From Kitasatospora sp. SUK 42 (GTDB lineage Bacteria; Actinomycetota; Actinomycetes; Streptomycetales; Streptomycetaceae), in assembly GCF_015776785.2 (NCBI RefSeq), contig NZ_LFMD02000002.1:316295-380294 (forward strand): 64,000 nt of DNA. Reading direction: 5' to 3'. Below the pieces are notes generated by a model. That model did not search any database and was not told the DNA's origin. It saw only the letters and a list, made by a program, of their open reading frames with translations. Every line of letters begins with the position of its first letter. Within the stretch, counting starts at the first letter, position 1. Position numbers and translations under genes: made by a program. Below are positions 1 through 9,594 of the stretch, in pieces.

Positions 1-1
1 G

Positions 2-2455
2 GTGGTCCGCTTCAGTGCCACCACGCCCGGTGCGGACAGTTTCATCGACCTCGTCGCCCCGAGCGTCGAGGAGATCACCCTCAACGGCGCGCCGCTCGAT
101 CCGGCGAGCTTCGACGACAGCCGTATCCCGCTGCCGAACCTGGCCGCCGAGAACGAGCTGCGTGTGGTCGCCGACTGCGCCTACACCAACACCGGTGAGG
201 GTCTGCACCGGTTCGTCGACCCGGTCGACGGCGAGACCTACCTGTACACCCAGTTCGAGGTGCCGGACGCCCGCCGGGTCTTCGCGAACTTCGAACAGCC
301 GGACCTGAAGGCCTCGTTCACCTTCACCGTGACCGCCCCCAGCGGCTGGGTCGTGGTCTCCAACTCGCCGACCCCGGAGCCGGTCGGCGAAGGGGACACC
401 CGGGTCTGGAAGTTCGAGCCCACCGGCCGGATCTCCAGCTACATCACCGCGCTCATCGCCGGCCCGTACGTGGGCGTCTTCGACGCCTACGAGAACGGCG
501 GGCAGCGCGTGCCGCTGGGCGTCTACTGCCGCCCGTCGCTGCGCGAGTTCCTGGACGCCGAGGCGATCTTCGCGGTCACCAAGCAGGGCTTCGACTACTT
601 CCAGGAGAAGTTCGACTTCCCGTACCCCTTCGCCAAGTACGACCAGCTCTTCGTCCCGGAGTTCAACGCCGGCGCGATGGAGAACGCGGGCGCCGTCACC
701 TTCCGTGACCAGTACGTGTTCCGCTCCAAGGTCACCGACGCCGCCTACGAGGCGCGCGCCGCGACGATCCTGCACGAGCTGGCCCACATGTGGTTCGGCA
801 ACCTCGTCACCATGGAGTGGTGGAACGACCTCTGGCTGAACGAGTCCTTCGCGACCTTCGCCGAGGCCGTCTGCCAGGCCGAGGCGCCCGGCTCCAGGTG
901 GCCGCACTCCTGGACCACCTTCGCCAACCAGATGAAGACCTGGGCCTACCGGCAGGACCAACTGCCGTCCACCCACCCGATCATGGCGGAGATCAACGAC
1001 CTGGAGGACGTCCAGGTCAACTTCGACGGCATCACCTACGCCAAGGGCGCCTCGGTGCTCAAGCAGCTGGTGGCGTACGTCGGCCAGGACGCGTTCTTCC
1101 AGGGCGTGCAGGCGTACTTCAAGCGCCACGCCTGGGGCAACACCCGGCTCGGCGACCTGCTCGGCGCCCTGGAGGAGGCCAGCGGCCGCGACCTGAAGGC
1201 CTGGTCGAAGGCCTGGCTGGAGACCGCCGGCATCAACGTGCTGCGGCCGTCGATCACGCTGAACACGGACGGTGAGATCGAGTCCTTCGCCGTGCTGCAG
1301 GAGGCGCCCGCGCTGCCCGCCGGCGCCAAGGGCGAGGCCGTGCTGCGGCCGCACCGGATCGCCATCGGCCTGTACGAGCTGGTGGACGGCTCGCTGGTGC
1401 GCACCGAGCGGATCGAGCTGGACGTCGACGGCCCGCGCACCGAGGTGCCGCAGCTGGTCGGACGGCACCGGCCGGCCGTGGTGCTGCTCAACGACGACGA
1501 CCTCTCGTACGCCAAGATCCGGCTGGACGAGGACTCGATGGCCGTCGTCACCGAGAACCTCGGCGGCTTCACCGAGTCGCTGCCGCGCGCGCTGTGCTGG
1601 GCCTCCGCCTGGGACATGACCCGCGACGGCGAGCTGGCCGCCCGCGACTACCTGTCGCTGGCGCTGTCCGGCGTCGGGCGGGAGACCGACATCGGCGTGG
1701 TGCAGTCCGTACAGCGCCAGGTCAAGCTGGCGCTGGACGCCTACACCGACCCGGACTGGCGCGAGCAGGGCCTGGCCCGCTGGGCCGCCGCCGCCGAGGA
1801 GCACCTGCGGGCCGCCGAGCCCGGCAGCGACCACCAGCTGGCCTGGGCCCGCGCCCTGGCCGCGGTCGCCCGCACGGACGGCCAGCTCGGGCTGCTCGCC
1901 GGGCTGCTGGACGGCTCGGTGGAGGTCAAGGGCCTGGCCGTGGACACCGAGCTGCGCTGGACGCTGCTGGCCCGCCTGGCCGCCACCGGCCGTGCGGACG
2001 AGGCGGAGATCGCGGCCGAGCTGGAGCGGGACAACACCGCGGCCGGCCAGGAGCACGCGGCCAGCTGCCGGGCGGCCCGGCCGACCGCCGAGGCCAAGGC
2101 GGAGTCCTGGGCCGCGGTGGTGGAGTCGGACAAGCTGACCAACTACGTCCAGGAAGCGGTGATCGCCGGCTTCCAGCAGTCGGACCAGCGGGAGCTGCTG
2201 GCGCCGTACGCGGAGAAGTACTTCGCGGCCGTGAAGGGCATCTGGGAGACCCGCAGCCACGAGATCTCGCAGCAGATCATCGTCGGGCTGTACCCGGCGC
2301 TCCAGGTGACCGAGGCGACGCTGGAGGCCACCGACGCCTGGCTGGCCTCGGCCGATCCGGCGCCGGCGCTGCGGCGCCAGGTGGTCGAGGCTCGGGCCGG
2401 GGTCGAGCGCGCGCTCAAGGCCCAGGCCGTCGACCGGGCGGCGGGGGCCCGCTGA
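2..2455 (+). CDS. pepN: Aminopeptidase N (M1 family), 5' end outside window
   Basis: Zinc metallo-aminopeptidase of family M1, a cytoplasmic enzyme that removes N-terminal residues from peptides. The frame enters from the left edge, so the start codon is missing. Counting from the first visible residue, the exopeptidase motif GAMEN lies near residue 224, the zinc site HELAH at about 258-262, and the third ligand Glu about 20 residues later in NESFATFAE. The C-terminal half is Ala/Glu-rich and helical, as in the ERAP1-like domain. The 817 visible residues against a usual 850-870 suggest only some 40 N-terminal residues are lost. A strong hairpin follows the stop. Confidence 0.95.
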   Translation: MVRFSATTPGADSFIDLVAPSVEEITLNGAPLDPASFDDSRIPLPNLAAENELRVVADCAYTNTGEGLHRFVDPVDGETYLYTQFEVPDARRVFANFEQPDLKASFTFTVTAPSGWVVVSNSPTPEPVGEGDTRVWKFEPTGRISSYITALIAGPYVGVFDAYENGGQRVPLGVYCRPSLREFLDAEAIFAVTKQGFDYFQEKFDFPYPFAKYDQLFVPEFNAGAMENAGAVTFRDQYVFRSKVTDAAYEARAATILHELAHMWFGNLVTMEWWNDLWLNESFATFAEAVCQAEAPGSRWPHSWTTFANQMKTWAYRQDQLPSTHPIMAEINDLEDVQVNFDGITYAKGASVLKQLVAYVGQDAFFQGVQAYFKRHAWGNTRLGDLLGALEEASGRDLKAWSKAWLETAGINVLRPSITLNTDGEIESFAVLQEAPALPAGAKGEAVLRPHRIAIGLYELVDGSLVRTERIELDVDGPRTEVPQLVGRHRPAVVLLNDDDLSYAKIRLDEDSMAVVTENLGGFTESLPRALCWASAWDMTRDGELAARDYLSLALSGVGRETDIGVVQSVQRQVKLALDAYTDPDWREQGLARWAAAAEEHLRAAEPGSDHQLAWARALAAVARTDGQLGLLAGLLDGSVEVKGLAVDTELRWTLLARLAATGRADEAEIAAELERDNTAAGQEHAASCRAARPTAEAKAESWAAVVESDKLTNYVQEAVIAGFQQSDQRELLAPYAEKYFAAVKGIWETRSHEISQQIIVGLYPALQVTEATLEATDAWLASADPAPALRRQVVEARAGVERALKAQAVDRAAGAR

Positions 2456-2482
2456 CCGGGCCGCTGAACGCCTGAAACGCCT

Positions 2483-2518
2483 GAAGGGGCGCCGGACGGG
2501 ATCGTCCGGCGCCCCTTC
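2483..2518. terminator. Bidirectional hairpin terminator between pepN and the next gene
   Basis: Perfect 16-bp inverted repeat (GAAGGGGCGCCGGACG and its complement) around a 4-base loop, 28 bp after the pepN stop and 34 bp from the stop of the convergent small gene. Confidence 0.85.
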
Positions 2519-2551
2519 GGGGTCCTGCGCGTTCCTCGGTGGACGCGACCG

Positions 2552-2782
2552 TTACTTCTTGCCCTTGCCCTTGCCGTACGGCAGAGCGGCCAGCGCGCCG
2601 ATGATCACGAACGCCACGATCGGGATCACCACGTACAGGCCGATGGTCTGGCCGACGCTCAGGCCGGAACCCGGGTCGTCGCCATCGTCCCTGGTGAGGG
2701 CCATGGCGGGCGACGACAGCAGCATCATCAGCGTGACCGTTGCGGAGACCGCGCCGGCTCGCAAAGCGTTCCTCTTGTCCAC
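2552..2782 (-). CDS. Small exported membrane protein, function unknown
   Basis: A 76-residue protein. A basic N-terminus (MDKRNALR) leads into a hydrophobic segment ending in SPAMA, a likely signal peptide. A short acidic stretch (DDGDDPGS) and one membrane helix (residues about 44-66) follow, and the tail is GKGKGKK. The predicted form is a short extracytoplasmic peptide anchored by a C-terminal helix with a lysine-rich cytoplasmic end. The start is GTG at 2782 with a weak ribosome site. No function is recognised. The gene is convergent with pepN and has its own hairpin at the shared 3' end. Confidence 0.7.
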   Translation of the reverse strand: MDKRNALRAGAVSATVTLMMLLSSPAMALTRDDGDDPGSGLSVGQTIGLYVVIPIVAFVIIGALAALPYGKGKGKK

Positions 2783-2892
2783 GATTCCAACTTACCCGTC
2801 ACTTATGGGGCGGCGCGCGTCGGGGTCGGGCTAGCGGGGTCGGGGCTTCCGGTTCGGGGGCCCGCGGGTCCGGCCAGGGCCTGCGCGCTCGG

Positions 2893-5022
2893 TCAGTGCG
2901 ACGGGTTCCGGGGGCTCGGCGGGGCGAGGAGGTGGGCGAGGAGGCGGGCGGCGGGTGCGGTGGCGAGGCGCTCCAGGGTGACCGGATCACCGGCGCCGTC
3001 CGCGATCGGCAGGCGCCAGTTCGGGTACTGGTCCCAGGTGCCTGGCAGGTTCTGCGGGCGCGGATCGCCGACCAGGTCGGGCAGCCAGACGCCGACCAGC
3101 TCCGCCGGGGTCGCCCGCAGGAAGCGGTACAGCACCGGCATCGACAGCGGCTCCCCCGGGGTCAGCAGCCCGAGCCGGTCCAGCTCGGCCCGCCAGTCCG
3201 CCAGCTCCCCGGCCGCCTCCGCCTGCTCCTCCCCCAGCGGCCGGGCCAGCAGGCCCAGCCGGTGCCGCAGCTCGACGTGCTCGCCGGAGAGCCGGGCCGC
3301 GGTGCTCGGCAGGTCGTGGGTGGTGAGGGTGGCCAGGCAGTCGGGCCGCCAGCGCTCCGGGGGCAGGATGCCGCCGCCGGAGCGCCAGTCCCGCTCGAAC
3401 CAGAGCACCGAGGTGCCGAGGACGCCGCGCTCGGCGAGCTCCTCCCGCACACCCGGCTCGACCGTGCCCAGGTCTTCGCCGATCACCGCCGTCCCGGCCC
3501 GGTGCGCCTCCAGGGCCAGCACGCCGAGCATCGCCTCCGCGTCGTAGCGCACGTACGCGCCCTCGGTCGGCGGGTGGCCGGCCGGCACCCACCAGAGCCG
3601 GAACAGGCCCATCACGTGGTCGATGCGCAGGGCCCCCGCGTGCCTCGCCGCCGCCCGCAGCAGCTCCGCGTACGGGGCGTAGCCGGCGGCGGCCAGCGCG
3701 TCCGGGCGCCAGGGCGGCAGGCCCCAGTCCTGTCCGTGGGCGTTGAAGGCGTCCGGCGGGGCGCCGACCGAGATGCCGCCCGCCAGCACGTCCTGGAGTG
3801 CCCAGGCGTCGGCGCCGTCGGGGTGGGCGCCGACGGCCAGGTCGTGGATCAGGCCAACCGGCATGCCCGCCTCGCGGGCGCTGCGCTGGGCGTGGGCGAG
3901 CTGCCGGTCGACCTGCCAGGCGAGCCAGCGGTGGAACTCGACCCGGTCGGCGAGCTCCTTGGCGGCCTGCTCGATCTGCGGGCCGCTCGGGTGACGCAGG
4001 CCCTTCGGCCAGTGGTGCCAGTCGGCGCCGTGCACCTCGGCCAGGGCGTTCCAGAGCGCGTGGCGGCGCAGCCACTCGCCCTCGCGCCGCTGGTACGCCT
4101 CGTACTCGGCCTCGCCGCCCGGGCCGCGCGGGACCTCGTGCAGCAGCTCCAGGGCCTCGCGCTTGAGCCGCCAGACGGCGTCGCGGTCGATCAGCCCGTC
4201 GTGGCCGAGGACCTCGCCGCGCAGCCTCGCCGCCCGGCGGGTCAGCTCCTCGGCCTGGTCGCGCCGGTTGCCCTCCAGGTACGCGTACTCGGGGACGGCC
4301 TCGATCCGCAGGTGCACCGGGTCGGCGAAGCGGCGGGAGGAGGGCCGGTACGGGGACGGGTCGGAGGGGTCGGCGGGCAGCGCCTGGTGCAGCGGGTTGA
4401 TCTGCACGAAGCCCGCGCCGAGACCGGCGCCCGCCCACTGCGCGAGTTCGGCGAGGTCGCCGAGGTCGCCCATGCCCCAGGAGCGCTCGGACAGGACGGA
4501 GTACAGCTGGGCGAGGAACCCCCAGCTGCGGCCCGGGAGTTGCGGCAGCTTCCGCGGCGCGACGATGAGAACCGCCTGGGCCTTTCCCGCGCTGGTGTCC
4601 GCCCTGAGGGTGTGCCTCCCGAGCGGCAGGTCGGCGGGCAGCCAGTGCGAGTGCCCGCACGGCAGCTCCCAGCTCCCCCCGCCCTCCAGCTCCACGTGCA
4701 GCCGGGCGTCGGCCGGCACGTCCAGCGCGGTGCGCCGCCCCTGACGGACCACCACGCAGGGCGGCAGCAACCGCGCCCGCTGCTCGGCCCGGTGCCGCTC
4801 CAGCGCCTCCCGCACCTGCTCCGGCGTTCCCGCCACCACCCCGAGTGCCGCCAGCACCGCGACCAGCGTCCGCGCCCCCACCGCCTGCCCGCCCGGCCCC
4901 GGATGCCGGGTGTCCACCCCGCACGCCTGCGCCAGCGCCACCAGTTCGGCGGGTGGCGGCGGCGCGTCCTGCACCGGGACCTGCATTCCGTCGGCTCCGT
5001 CACTGTCGTGGTAAGCGGCCAC
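2893..5022 (-). CDS. malQ: 4-alpha-glucanotransferase (amylomaltase, GH77)
   Basis: Transfers alpha-1,4-glucan segments between maltodextrins in cytoplasmic glycogen/maltodextrin metabolism. GH77 landmarks appear in order: RIDHVMGLFRLW near residue 464 (nucleophile Asp), VIGEDLGT near 511 (acid/base Glu), and THDLPST near 566. The 709-residue length and an N-terminal extension with beta-strand character (about residues 60-150) fit actinobacterial MalQ, which is longer than thermophilic amylomaltases. The ATG at 5022 is the first good start; an upstream GAGCC is only a weak ribosome site. No other malto-oligosaccharide genes are visible nearby. Confidence 0.93.
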   Translation of the reverse strand: MAAYHDSDGADGMQVPVQDAPPPPAELVALAQACGVDTRHPGPGGQAVGARTLVAVLAALGVVAGTPEQVREALERHRAEQRARLLPPCVVVRQGRRTALDVPADARLHVELEGGGSWELPCGHSHWLPADLPLGRHTLRADTSAGKAQAVLIVAPRKLPQLPGRSWGFLAQLYSVLSERSWGMGDLGDLAELAQWAGAGLGAGFVQINPLHQALPADPSDPSPYRPSSRRFADPVHLRIEAVPEYAYLEGNRRDQAEELTRRAARLRGEVLGHDGLIDRDAVWRLKREALELLHEVPRGPGGEAEYEAYQRREGEWLRRHALWNALAEVHGADWHHWPKGLRHPSGPQIEQAAKELADRVEFHRWLAWQVDRQLAHAQRSAREAGMPVGLIHDLAVGAHPDGADAWALQDVLAGGISVGAPPDAFNAHGQDWGLPPWRPDALAAAGYAPYAELLRAAARHAGALRIDHVMGLFRLWWVPAGHPPTEGAYVRYDAEAMLGVLALEAHRAGTAVIGEDLGTVEPGVREELAERGVLGTSVLWFERDWRSGGGILPPERWRPDCLATLTTHDLPSTAARLSGEHVELRHRLGLLARPLGEEQAEAAGELADWRAELDRLGLLTPGEPLSMPVLYRFLRATPAELVGVWLPDLVGDPRPQNLPGTWDQYPNWRLPIADGAGDPVTLERLATAPAARLLAHLLAPPSPRNPSH

Positions 5023-5148
5023 TCGCGGCTCCTGCGCTGTCTCGGCGACGCCCGGTCAAGGCTCCCCAAGTCCTACCCGCGTGACGACCCGATGACGCTG
5101 CGCGACACGGGGGCGCACGGCCCGCCGCGGCCGCGCGCCGCGTACCTC

Positions 5149-5284
5149 TGCCTCGACCTGCCGGGGTTGGCGGGCGACCAACGGTGCCCGGCTCCAGCTG
5201 TGGGACTGCGGCTACGGGGCGAACCAGCAGTGGAGCGTCCCGATGCTGCGGACGGCAGTGCCGCCTGCGCCGCCGCGTACCTGA
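5149..5284 (+). pseudogene. Degraded C-terminal fragment of a ricin-B (beta-trefoil) lectin domain
   Basis: Frame at 5149 reads CLDLPG, the start of a ricin-B/CBM13 repeat. One frame over, from 5171, it reads ATNGARLQLWDCGYGANQQW and then stops at 5282-5284. Together these give the familiar order C-L-D-x-x-G ... N-G-x-x-L-Q-L-W-D-C ... N-Q-x-W, broken by a frameshift. No start or upstream domains survive. It is probably the tail of a lost secreted carbohydrate-active enzyme, in the gap between malQ and the GH84 gene. Confidence 0.6.
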
Positions 5285-5476
5285 CATCCATGTCCTGAGC
5301 TGCGCTCCTGGGCCCGTCCCGCCGGTCGGCGGGGCGGGCCCGACGCGTTGGACACGCCCGGGGAAGGAGGGGATGAATCGGGGCAAAGTCGGCATAGCCG
5401 TCGGCGACGTTGACACCGGGTTGGGGAGCTGGTGGGGTTGCGAGCGATGTGGTCCAGGCCTGGCGAGGAGGCTCCT

Positions 5477-8400
5477 GTGCAAGCCCGAGTGTCCGTTGTG
5501 GCCGGGCGGCGGCTGCGGCAGCAGTTGGAGCAGAGTCCGGCGCTGCGCGAGGTGCTCCACCATCCGGCGGCGCTGGCGGCACGGCGGGCCACGGCGCGGA
5601 CCTGCCGTCAGCTGGCGCCGAGGACGGCGGACCGGCTGATCGCCGATCTGAAGGGGACGGAGCCGCTGCTGGCCGAGGTCAGGGCGGGGCGTGCGGCCGG
5701 GCGGCCGGGGCGGCGGGCGCTGCAGATCGCGGCCGGGGTCGCCACCGCCGCGGTGGTCGGCGGGCTGCTGGGCGGGCCGCTGCCCTCGGCGGCGTACGCG
5801 GCGGTGCCCGGACCGGACGTGGTGAGTACCGCGTCGCAGACGCCGCTGGGCAGCATGACGAACCCTCAGGTGTTCCCGCACCCGCAGCAGCAGACCGTGG
5901 CGGGCAAGCCGGTCGCGGTGCCGGCCGCCGTGGCGCTGGTGACCGCGCCCAAGGCCGACCGCGGCGCGGTGGACGCCGTCCACGAGGTGCTCGGCATCGC
6001 CGGGGCCACCGCCGTCACCCCGCAGGCCGACGGCGGGACGCCGGCCGCCGGCTCGCTGGTGGTGTACGTCGGCGGGCCCTCCGAGGGCTCCGGGGACGAG
6101 ACCGACCGTACGCTGCGTCAGCTCACCGTCGCGGCCGGCGGCAAGGAGGGCTCCGCGCCCTCGACCGCGGACCTGCCGCCCGGCGGCTACGTGCTGTCGG
6201 CCGGTCAGCTGCCCGCCCAGGGCGGCGGGACGTACGGCGCGGTGGTGCTGGCGGGCGCGGACGCGGCCGGCACCTTCTACGCCGCGCAGAGCCTGCGCCA
6301 ACTGCTCGCCGCCGTACCGGCCGGGCAGGGCCAGGGGCCGGGCGCGGCCGGGCTCGGCCTGCCCGGGATCACACTGCGGGACTGGCCGAGCGGCGCGCCG
6401 GTGCGCGGCACCGCGGAGGCGTTCTACGGCACCCCGTGGACGGCGCAGCAGCGGCTCGACCAGGTGGACTTCCTGGGCCGCTCCAAGCAGAACTTCTACC
6501 TCTACGCCCCCGGTGACGACCCGTTCCGGCTCTCCCGCTGGCGCGACGCCTACCCCGCCGCCCAGCAGTCGGAGCTGCGTGAGCTCGGCGACCGGGCCCG
6601 GCTGAACCACGTGACCCTCGGCTACGCGATCGACCCGGGGCAGTCGCTCTGCTTCAGCTCCGGCAAGGACGTGGACGCGCTGGTCGCCAAGCTGGACGGG
6701 CTGCGCAAGCTCGGCTTCACCGCCTTCCAGTTGCAGTTCCTGGACGTCAGCTACGACGAGTGGCACTGCGGCGGCGACCGCGACAAGTACGGCACCGGGC
6801 CCGCCGCGGCCGCCAAGGCGCAGGCCGAGCTGGTCCGCAAGGTGCAGGACCGGCTGATCGCGAAGAACCCGGGCCTGGCGCCGCTGTCCGTCGTACCCAC
6901 CGAGTACCACCAGCAGGGCTCGACCCCGTACCGCAAGGCGCTGGCCGGAGCGCTGCCGGACGGCGTGCAGGTGGCCTGGAGCGGGGTCGGGGTGATCCCG
7001 GAGAAGATCACCGGCGCCCAGGCCTCGGACACCGCCGGCCTGTACGGGCACCCGCTGGTCACCATGGACAACTACCCGGTCAACGACGCCAGCCCGGACC
7101 GGCTCTTCCTCGGCGCCTACACCGGCCGCGACCCGGAGGTGGCCACCCGCTCGGCGGTGCTGCTGACCGGCGCCATGCAGCAGCCGGTGGCCTCCCGGGT
7201 GGCGCTCGCCACGGCCGGCGACTTCGCCTGGAACCCGGCCGGGTACAAGCCCGACGAGTCCTGGCAGGCCGCGGTGCGCACGCTGGCCGGGCCGACCGGC
7301 GCCGCCGCCACGCCCGCCGGATCGGCGCTGGCCGCCGTCACCGCGCTGGCGGGCAACAGCACCTCCTCGCCGCTGTCCAAGCAGGAGTCCGGTTACCTGA
7401 CGCCGCTGCTGGACCAGTTCTGGGCCACCGCCGAGCCCACCTCCGGCGCCGCCCCCGACCTCAACCGGCTGATAGCGGCGGCGGCCCCGCTGCGCGACGC
7501 CTTCGCCGCGATGGCGGGCGCCCAGCAGACCCTGGCCGGCACCCAGGCGACCGCCCCGCTCGCGGCCGAGGCCGCACCCTGGCTCTCGCCGCTGCGCGAC
7601 TACGGGCTGGCCGGGCAGGCCGCGCTCGACATGCTGCTGGCCCAGCACGGCGGTGACGGCGCGGCGGCGTGGAAGGCCCGGGTGCAGCTCAACCGGCTGC
7701 GCACCCAGCTGGCGGGCGCCCCGGCCACGGTCGGCGCGGGCGTGCTCGGCCCGTTCCTGGACCGCTCCGTGCGCGCCGCCGACAACTGGGCCGGCGTGGT
7801 CAGCGGCGGGGTCACCCCGACCACCACCATGGGCACCGCGCACGACCACCTGCCCGCGCTGATGACCGACGGCCAGGCCGACACCTTCTACTGGAGCTCC
7901 GCTCCCCCGCAGCCCGGCGACTCGGTCGGCGTGGACCTCGGGGCGGGGCGGCCGATCAGCAGCGTCACCGTGCTGATGGGCGGCTGGGGCGACGGCCCGG
8001 ACGCGCGGACCGCCGTCGACGACTACATCCGCGACGGCGTGCTGGAGTACAGCACCGGCGAGGGCGGCTGGAAGCAGCTCGCCGTGGTGAAGAACCAGAA
8101 GACGGTCGGCGCCCAGCTGCCGCCCGGCACCGTGGTGCGGGCGGTGCGGCTGCGGGCCACCGCCGCGCAGAAGACCGCCGTCGCGGTGCGGGAGTTCACC
8201 GTCACCGCCCCGGACGAGGCCCCGGCCACCGTCACCGGCGGGCCCGACGCGCTGCCCGGCTCCTCCCCCGCGGCCGTGCTGGACGGCAACCCGGACACCG
8301 CCTACCGCGCCGCCAAGCCGCCGACCGCCCTGGACCAGCCGCTCGTCGTCGAGCTCGGCGCCGCCCGTCCGCTGGACCGGCTGACCGTCCTGACCGACCC

Positions 8401-9463
8401 GAACGTGCACGCCACCGCCACCGTCGCGGTGCGCCGCGCGGGCGGCACCTGGACGGACATCGGCACCGTGCAGCCCGGCTACAACGAGCTGCCGGCCGGC
8501 GGACAGCCCGCCGACGCCTTCCGGCTGACCTGGAAGCCGGGCGGCGACCCGCCGGTGGTCAACCAGGTGATCCCCTGGTACGCGGACGCCCCGGCGGCCC
8601 GGCTCACCCTCGCCGACCCGACCCTGGACGTCGTCACCGGCGCCTCCGCGCCCACCCAGACCCGGGGCACCGTCGAGGCCGGCCGTCCGGAGGGCACCAC
8701 CGGTGAGCTGCGCGCCGAGGTGCCGGCCGCCGCCAAGGGCCTGACCGTGACCCCGACCGGCCCGGTGTCCGTGCCGCGCGGCGGCCGGGTGGGCGTGCCG
8801 CTGCAGGTCAGCGCCGCGCCGGGGACGCCGTCCGGGACGTACCGGGTGCCGGTGTCCTTCGTGGCCGGTGCCACCACCGTGCAGCAGGTGCTGCAGGTGC
8901 ACGTGGTACCGCCGACCGGCGGACCGGACCTGGCGCTCGGCTCCCGGGCCACCTCCTCGGGCGACGAGACGGCGGACTTCCCGGCCTCGGCGGTCTCCGA
9001 CGGGAACCCGAAGACCCGCTGGTCCTCGCCGGCCAAGGACGACGCCTGGGTGCAGCTGGAACTGCCGCAGACCGCCCACCTGGGCTCGGCCGTGCTGCAC
9101 TGGCAGGCCGCGTACGCCGCCTCGTACAAGATCCAGGTCTCGGCGGACGGGACCAGCTGGACGGACGCGGCGACGGTCGACAACGGCAAGGGCGGGGACG
9201 AGACGGTGCGCTTCGACGCGCCGGGCGTACGGTTCGTCCGGATGCAGGGCGTGGCGCGGGCGACCAAGTACGGCTACTCGCTGTGGGGCGTCGAACTGTA
9301 CGCCGTCACCGATCCGGCCGCACCGCCGCAGCCGCCGACCACCCCCACCACCCCCACCACCCCCACCACCCCGACCACCCCGGCCAACCCGACCGCCCCG
9401 CCGGCCCAGCCGGCCCAGCCGGGCACGCCCGCGTCACCGCCGGCGACTCCGCAGAAGCCGTAG
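5477..9463 (+). CDS. Secreted GH84-type beta-N-acetylglucosaminidase with F5/8 (CBM32) modules
   Basis: Predicted to act on N-acetylglucosamine- or glycan-linked substrates outside the cell. I chose GTG 5477 because GAGGAGG ends 5 bases before it; GTG 5432 and ATG 5447 are in frame but lack this. A long basic N-terminus precedes a hydrophobic export segment ending PSAAYAA. Next come a GH84 accessory N-domain, the barrel (RGTAEAFYGTPW, KQNFYLYAPGDDP), helical linkers, two discoidin-like regions (each with a D-G-x-x-D-T-x-Y signature), an NEW3-like beta domain and a CBM32-like module near the end. A Thr/Pro repeat tail closes the 1328-residue protein. At the expected Asp-Asp catalytic pair I read FLDVSYDE, so one Asp may be missing. 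A hyaluronidase-type annotation is a possible alternative. Confidence 0.85.
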   Translation: MQARVSVVAGRRLRQQLEQSPALREVLHHPAALAARRATARTCRQLAPRTADRLIADLKGTEPLLAEVRAGRAAGRPGRRALQIAAGVATAAVVGGLLGGPLPSAAYAAVPGPDVVSTASQTPLGSMTNPQVFPHPQQQTVAGKPVAVPAAVALVTAPKADRGAVDAVHEVLGIAGATAVTPQADGGTPAAGSLVVYVGGPSEGSGDETDRTLRQLTVAAGGKEGSAPSTADLPPGGYVLSAGQLPAQGGGTYGAVVLAGADAAGTFYAAQSLRQLLAAVPAGQGQGPGAAGLGLPGITLRDWPSGAPVRGTAEAFYGTPWTAQQRLDQVDFLGRSKQNFYLYAPGDDPFRLSRWRDAYPAAQQSELRELGDRARLNHVTLGYAIDPGQSLCFSSGKDVDALVAKLDGLRKLGFTAFQLQFLDVSYDEWHCGGDRDKYGTGPAAAAKAQAELVRKVQDRLIAKNPGLAPLSVVPTEYHQQGSTPYRKALAGALPDGVQVAWSGVGVIPEKITGAQASDTAGLYGHPLVTMDNYPVNDASPDRLFLGAYTGRDPEVATRSAVLLTGAMQQPVASRVALATAGDFAWNPAGYKPDESWQAAVRTLAGPTGAAATPAGSALAAVTALAGNSTSSPLSKQESGYLTPLLDQFWATAEPTSGAAPDLNRLIAAAAPLRDAFAAMAGAQQTLAGTQATAPLAAEAAPWLSPLRDYGLAGQAALDMLLAQHGGDGAAAWKARVQLNRLRTQLAGAPATVGAGVLGPFLDRSVRAADNWAGVVSGGVTPTTTMGTAHDHLPALMTDGQADTFYWSSAPPQPGDSVGVDLGAGRPISSVTVLMGGWGDGPDARTAVDDYIRDGVLEYSTGEGGWKQLAVVKNQKTVGAQLPPGTVVRAVRLRATAAQKTAVAVREFTVTAPDEAPATVTGGPDALPGSSPAAVLDGNPDTAYRAAKPPTALDQPLVVELGAARPLDRLTVLTDPNVHATATVAVRRAGGTWTDIGTVQPGYNELPAGGQPADAFRLTWKPGGDPPVVNQVIPWYADAPAARLTLADPTLDVVTGASAPTQTRGTVEAGRPEGTTGELRAEVPAAAKGLTVTPTGPVSVPRGGRVGVPLQVSAAPGTPSGTYRVPVSFVAGATTVQQVLQVHVVPPTGGPDLALGSRATSSGDETADFPASAVSDGNPKTRWSSPAKDDAWVQLELPQTAHLGSAVLHWQAAYAASYKIQVSADGTSWTDAATVDNGKGGDETVRFDAPGVRFVRMQGVARATKYGYSLWGVELYAVTDPAAPPQPPTTPTTPTTPTTPTTPANPTAPPAQPAQPGTPASPPATPQKP

Positions 9464-9490
9464 GGCCCCGTAGGGCCCCGTAGGGCCCCG
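9461..9490 (+). repeat. Three tandem 10-bp units spanning the stop codon
   Basis: TAGGGCCCCG occurs three times head to tail. The first copy supplies the TAG of the glycosidase gene; because the unit is 10 bp, the three copies place TAG in all three forward frames. Confidence 0.85.
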
Positions 9491-9506
9491 AAGGGCAGAA
9501 CGCGGC

Positions 9507-9545
9507 GGGCCGCCGTTCCCCCCGGTTCGGGGGGCGCGGCGGCCC
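9507..9545. terminator. Hairpin terminator between convergent genes
   Basis: GGGCCGCCG plus CCCCCC pair with GGGGGG plus CGGCGGCCC around a GGTT loop, with a small internal bulge. It sits between the glycosidase gene and the convergent HNH gene. Confidence 0.8.
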
Positions 9546-9594
9546 ATGAGGCGCGTACCGACGTTATGACGGGCGGGCCCTTGTGGAGCTTCGG

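Noticed and set aside
5372..5639. ATG with a good GGAAGGAGGGG ribosome site opening an 88-codon frame before the GH84 gene
   Set aside because: Most of it lies over the GH84 coding frame out of phase, and its Arg/Gly/Trp-rich product looks like a shadow translation.
5000..9100. Very long minus-strand open frame opposite the GH84 gene
   Set aside because: Gly/Arg/Val low-complexity product, the mirror of a G+C-rich coding strand; no domains.
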